DNA of 64,000 bases. Origin: Myxococcus eversor. GTDB taxonomy: Bacteria; Myxococcota; Myxococcia; Myxococcales; Myxococcaceae. The notes under the pieces were generated by a model. The model did no database searches and was not told where the DNA came from. It saw only the letters and a list, made by a program, of their open reading frames with translations. The stretch spans positions 62,001 to 126,000 of the forward strand of contig NZ_JAAIXY010000005.1 of NCBI RefSeq assembly GCF_010894455.1. Direction: 5' to 3'. This document shows, piece after piece, positions 61,685 through 64,000 of this stretch. The position numbers and the translations under genes were made by a program. The first letter of the stretch is position 1, and each line of letters begins with the position of its first letter.

Positions 61685-62134
61685 GTGAACAGCCGATTCA
61701 CCATGGCGGCGCACATCCTCGCGATGCTCGCGAAGTGCTCGGGTGACGCGGCCGGTCCGCTGACGTCCGAGGTGATGGCGCGCAGCATCCAGACGAACCC
61801 CGTCGTGGTGCGGCGGCTGTTGGGAGACCTGGCGCGTGCGGGGCTGGTGGAGACGAAGCGGGGCGCTCGCGGCGGAGTGACGCTGGCCCGGCGCCCCGAG
61901 GACATCACCCTGCGGGACATCTACGAGTCGGTGGAGGAGGGCGCGGAGCTGTTCGGCCGGCACCCGGTGGGCCCCGCTCCGGACTGCGCCATCGGCCCCT
62001 GCGTGGCCGAGTACCTGGAAGGCGTCTTCGGCCGGGCGGAGGCCGCGTTGAAGCAGAGCCTGGAGGGCACCACCGTGGCCCAGATGTCCCAGGATTTGAC
62101 GGCCCGCTTCCGCGCGCTCAACCCGACGGGCTGA
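61685..62134 (+). CDS. Rrf2 family transcriptional regulator
   Basis: A 149-residue winged-helix protein of the Rrf2 family (HILAMLAKCSGDAAGPLTSE, IQTNPVVVRRLLGDLARAGL, KRGARGGVTLARRPEDITL). Iron-sulphur-sensing members (IscR, NsrR) have three closely set cysteines in the C-terminal half; here only two are there (PDCAIGPCVAEYL), so it is more like the cofactor-free YwnA/CymR group. GTG start. A palindrome 40 bases upstream may be its own operator. It converges with the ABC-F gene. Confidence 0.87.
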   Translation: MNSRFTMAAHILAMLAKCSGDAAGPLTSEVMARSIQTNPVVVRRLLGDLARAGLVETKRGARGGVTLARRPEDITLRDIYESVEEGAELFGRHPVGPAPDCAIGPCVAEYLEGVFGRAEAALKQSLEGTTVAQMSQDLTARFRALNPTG

Positions 62135-62155
62135 GCGGCGCGGGGGGCGCACCGG

Positions 62156-63751
62156 TCAGCGGCGGGCCGCGACGGCCGCGTGCTTCTCGCGGAACTCGGC
62201 GTAGGGCCCGTTGAAGTCGAGCACCTCGCGGCCCGCCTCCAGCGACCAGATGCGCGTGGCCACCTCGGAGATGAGCTCCTGGTCGTGCGTCACGACGATG
62301 ACCGTGCCTTCGTACTTCTGCAGGCCCTCGGCGAGCGCGGAGATGGACTCCAGGTCCAGGTGGTTGGTGGGCTCGTCGAGCACGAGCACGTTGTCCTGCA
62401 TGATCATCAGCTTGGACAACAAGAGCCGCACCGTCTCACCACCGGAGAGGGTGTCGGTGTTCTTCATGCGCTCCTCACCGGAGAAGAGCATCCGGCCGAG
62501 CACGCCCGAAATCTCCTCGTTGGTGAGCTTGTCGTGCAGGTCGCGCAGCCAGCCGAAGCAGGTGGTGCCCTTGCGCACGACGCCGTGGTGGTCCTGCGGC
62601 AGGTAGCCGACGGAGGCCTGGTGGCCCCAGCCAATCTTGCCGGTGTCCGACTCCAACTGGCCGGCGAGCATCCTCACCAGGGTGGACTTGCCCACGCCGT
62701 TGCGGCCGATGACACAGACGCGCTCGCCCTTGCACACCAGCGCGTTGAAGGGGCGGATGACGGGCACGCCGTCGAAGGACTTGCTGATGCCCTCCACCAT
62801 GAGCGTCTGCTTGCCGCTGACGACCTTCTGGTCGAAGCGGATGAACGGGCGCGCGATGTTGGAGCGCTTGAGGTCGTCCGACTTCAGCTTGTCGATCTGC
62901 TTGATGCGGCTCTGCACCTGCGAGGCGCGGGTGCCGGCGTGGAAGCGCGCCACGAAGTCCTGGAGCTGGGCGATCTTCTTCTTCTTCTCTTCCGTCTCCG
63001 ACTCCACGCGGGTGCGCAGCTGGGACTTCTGCCGCACCATGTCGTCGTAGCCACCGTTGTATTGGATGATGGCTTCGTAATCGATGTCAGCGATGTGCGT
63101 GCAGATGGAGTTGAGGAAGTGCCGGTCGTGGCTGATGGTGATGAGCACGCCCTCGTACTCGTGCAGGAAGTTCTCCAGCCAGCGGATGGAGTCGATATCG
63201 AGGTTGTTCGTGGGCTCGTCGAGCAGCAGCCCTTCGGGCTTGCCGAACAGCGCCTGGGCGAGCAGCACGCGCAGCTTGAGTCCGCCGGTCAGCTGCCGCA
63301 TGGGGCCCTCATGGAAGGCCTCTTCGATTCCCAGGCCCGCCAGCAGCGTGGCCGCGTCGCTCTCCGCCGAGTAGCCATCCTCCTCGGCGATGACGCCCTC
63401 CAGCTCGCCCAGCCGGTTGCCGTCCTCGTCGGTGATGTCCGACTTGGCCAGCAGCTTGTTCTTCTCCGACATGGCCGCCCACAGGGGCAGGTTGCCCATG
63501 AGCACGACGTCGAGGACGCGCTCCTCCTCGTAGCGGAAGTGGTCCTGGCGGAGGATGCCCAGCTTGCGCGGCCGGACGATGTTGCCCATGTCGGCTTCCT
63601 CGTCTCCGGCGAGGATCTTCATGAACGTGGACTTGCCAGCGCCGTTGGGGCCGGTCAGGCCGTAGCGGCGGCCCGGGGAGAAGGTGACGTTGACCTCCTC
63701 GAAAAGCTTCTTGGGCCCGTAGGCCTTGGAGACGTTGATGACGTTGAACAT
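62156..63751 (-). CDS. ABC-F ATPase (EttA/YbiT-type ribosome factor)
   Basis: Two ABC ATPase domains without membrane segments, 531 residues in all: Walker A LTGPNGAGKSTFMKIL and VIGRNGVGKSTLVRML, signatures LTGGLKLRVLLAQAL and LSGGETVRLLLSKL, Walker B LLLDEPTNNLDI and LVLDEPTNHLDL, with the linking arm (about 245-310) expected to reach the ribosomal P site. Such factors help stalled or initiating ribosomes. TTGGCC (63790-63785) and TACAAA (63766-63761), 18 bases apart, form a promoter ending nine bases before the ATG, with no ribosome site. The start is not the farther ATG at 63790, which overlaps the -35 box. Confidence 0.92.
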   Translation of the reverse strand: MFNVINVSKAYGPKKLFEEVNVTFSPGRRYGLTGPNGAGKSTFMKILAGDEEADMGNIVRPRKLGILRQDHFRYEEERVLDVVLMGNLPLWAAMSEKNKLLAKSDITDEDGNRLGELEGVIAEEDGYSAESDAATLLAGLGIEEAFHEGPMRQLTGGLKLRVLLAQALFGKPEGLLLDEPTNNLDIDSIRWLENFLHEYEGVLITISHDRHFLNSICTHIADIDYEAIIQYNGGYDDMVRQKSQLRTRVESETEEKKKKIAQLQDFVARFHAGTRASQVQSRIKQIDKLKSDDLKRSNIARPFIRFDQKVVSGKQTLMVEGISKSFDGVPVIRPFNALVCKGERVCVIGRNGVGKSTLVRMLAGQLESDTGKIGWGHQASVGYLPQDHHGVVRKGTTCFGWLRDLHDKLTNEEISGVLGRMLFSGEERMKNTDTLSGGETVRLLLSKLMIMQDNVLVLDEPTNHLDLESISALAEGLQKYEGTVIVVTHDQELISEVATRIWSLEAGREVLDFNGPYAEFREKHAAVAARR

Positions 63752-63760
63752 GGCGGGCGC

Positions 63761-63790
63761 TTTGTAGCGGAATTGACGCGGAGCGGCCAA
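63761..63790 (-). promoter_or_regulatory. Promoter of the ABC-F gene
   Basis: Reading the minus strand, TTGGCC is followed after 18 bases by TACAAA, which ends nine bases before the ATG at 63751; this predicts a leaderless message. Confidence 0.5.
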
Positions 63791-63963
63791 GGAAGCGTGG
63801 AATCACGCTCCATCCGTCTCGCGGTGACCGCATTGAACGCCCGGCAGACAACGAAAAATGCCCTGAAATAGCGGGCTCTTGTGGCCCCGACCGGCCGGCC
63901 GGTGGGGGAACGGGCGACACGGGTGGACCGTGGGGGAGGGATGACGGGTATAAGGCCCCGCCC

Positions 63964-64000
63964 ATGGCCGTTCGTTTCGAGCTCGTCACCACCGACCCCA
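63964..64000 (+). CDS. tgt: Partial gene, probable queuine tRNA-ribosyltransferase start
   Basis: Only the first 12 codons are in the window (MAVRFELVTTDP). This opening resembles the N-terminus of bacterial tRNA-guanine transglycosylases, which exchange guanine-34 for preQ1. TATAAG ends nine bases before the ATG and no ribosome site is seen, again the leaderless pattern. The call rests on a short match. Confidence 0.45.
   Translation, partial: MAVRFELVTTDP

Noticed and set aside
1..64000. CRISPR arrays, prophage, transposons, toxin-antitoxin pairs
   Set aside because: No regularly spaced repeats, integrases, transposases or recognisable small toxin/antitoxin genes were seen on either strand.

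Overview
The window is about 70% GC chromosomal DNA from a delta-proteobacterial predator of the family Myxococcaceae (Myxococcus or a close relative). The clearest marks are a row of three bactofilins followed by a ParB-like gene (the bacNOP-padC arrangement), a hybrid kinase with the architecture of SgmT, and a wzm-wzt-wbgA O-antigen export cluster, in the relative order I recall from Myxococcus xanthus. I see no phage, insertion sequence, CRISPR array or recent island; genes are dense and often overlap by 1-20 bases.

Layout. 1-4.6 kb: the end of a Tad pilus/secretion locus (TadC-like protein and two membrane-anchored FHA proteins). 4.6-10.6 kb: a tightly packed housekeeping operon xseA-xseB-receiver protein-ispA-dxs-tlyA (exonuclease VII, isoprenoid precursors, rRNA methylation). 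10.6-18.0 kb: a lipoprotein, the SgmT-like c-di-GMP-responsive kinase, an LbcA-like TPR protein and a lipase-like hydrolase. 18.1-21.9 kb: bacN-bacO-bacP-padC (cytoskeletal scaffold for chromosome segregation and polarity), pyrE and a lipoprotein. 22-28 kb: LOG protein, rhomboid protease and nadB on the minus strand; lytic transglycosylase, TPR/AIM24-like protein, pgsA and a tRNA-Gly on the plus strand.

28.3-46.9 kb is the surface polysaccharide (O-antigen) region: the ABC exporter Wzm/Wzt, the very large glycosyltransferase WbgA, a methyltransferase/glycosyltransferase fusion, two paralogous GT4-GT2 fusions facing each other, a small helical protein, another GT4 enzyme, and rfbB-rfbD-rfbA-rfbC for dTDP-L-rhamnose. 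Two short peptide modules recur within and between several of these otherwise different proteins, which suggests a shared docking or membrane-association system.

46.9-64 kb is mixed: an SRPBCC/ArsR divergent pair with a perfect operator between the genes, a dihaem cytochrome lipoprotein, an AAC(3)-family acetyltransferase, a luciferase-like monooxygenase, a small cysteine-rich lipoprotein, a PEGA-TPR-Ser/Thr kinase trio, a YihY/BrkB membrane protein, a large lipoprotein built of six repeats, an Rrf2 regulator, an ABC-F ATPase, and the first codons of a probable tgt gene.

Recurrent regulatory signal: at least seven genes have a -10-like hexamer ending 8-9 bases before the start codon and no Shine-Dalgarno sequence, which points to leaderless transcripts.
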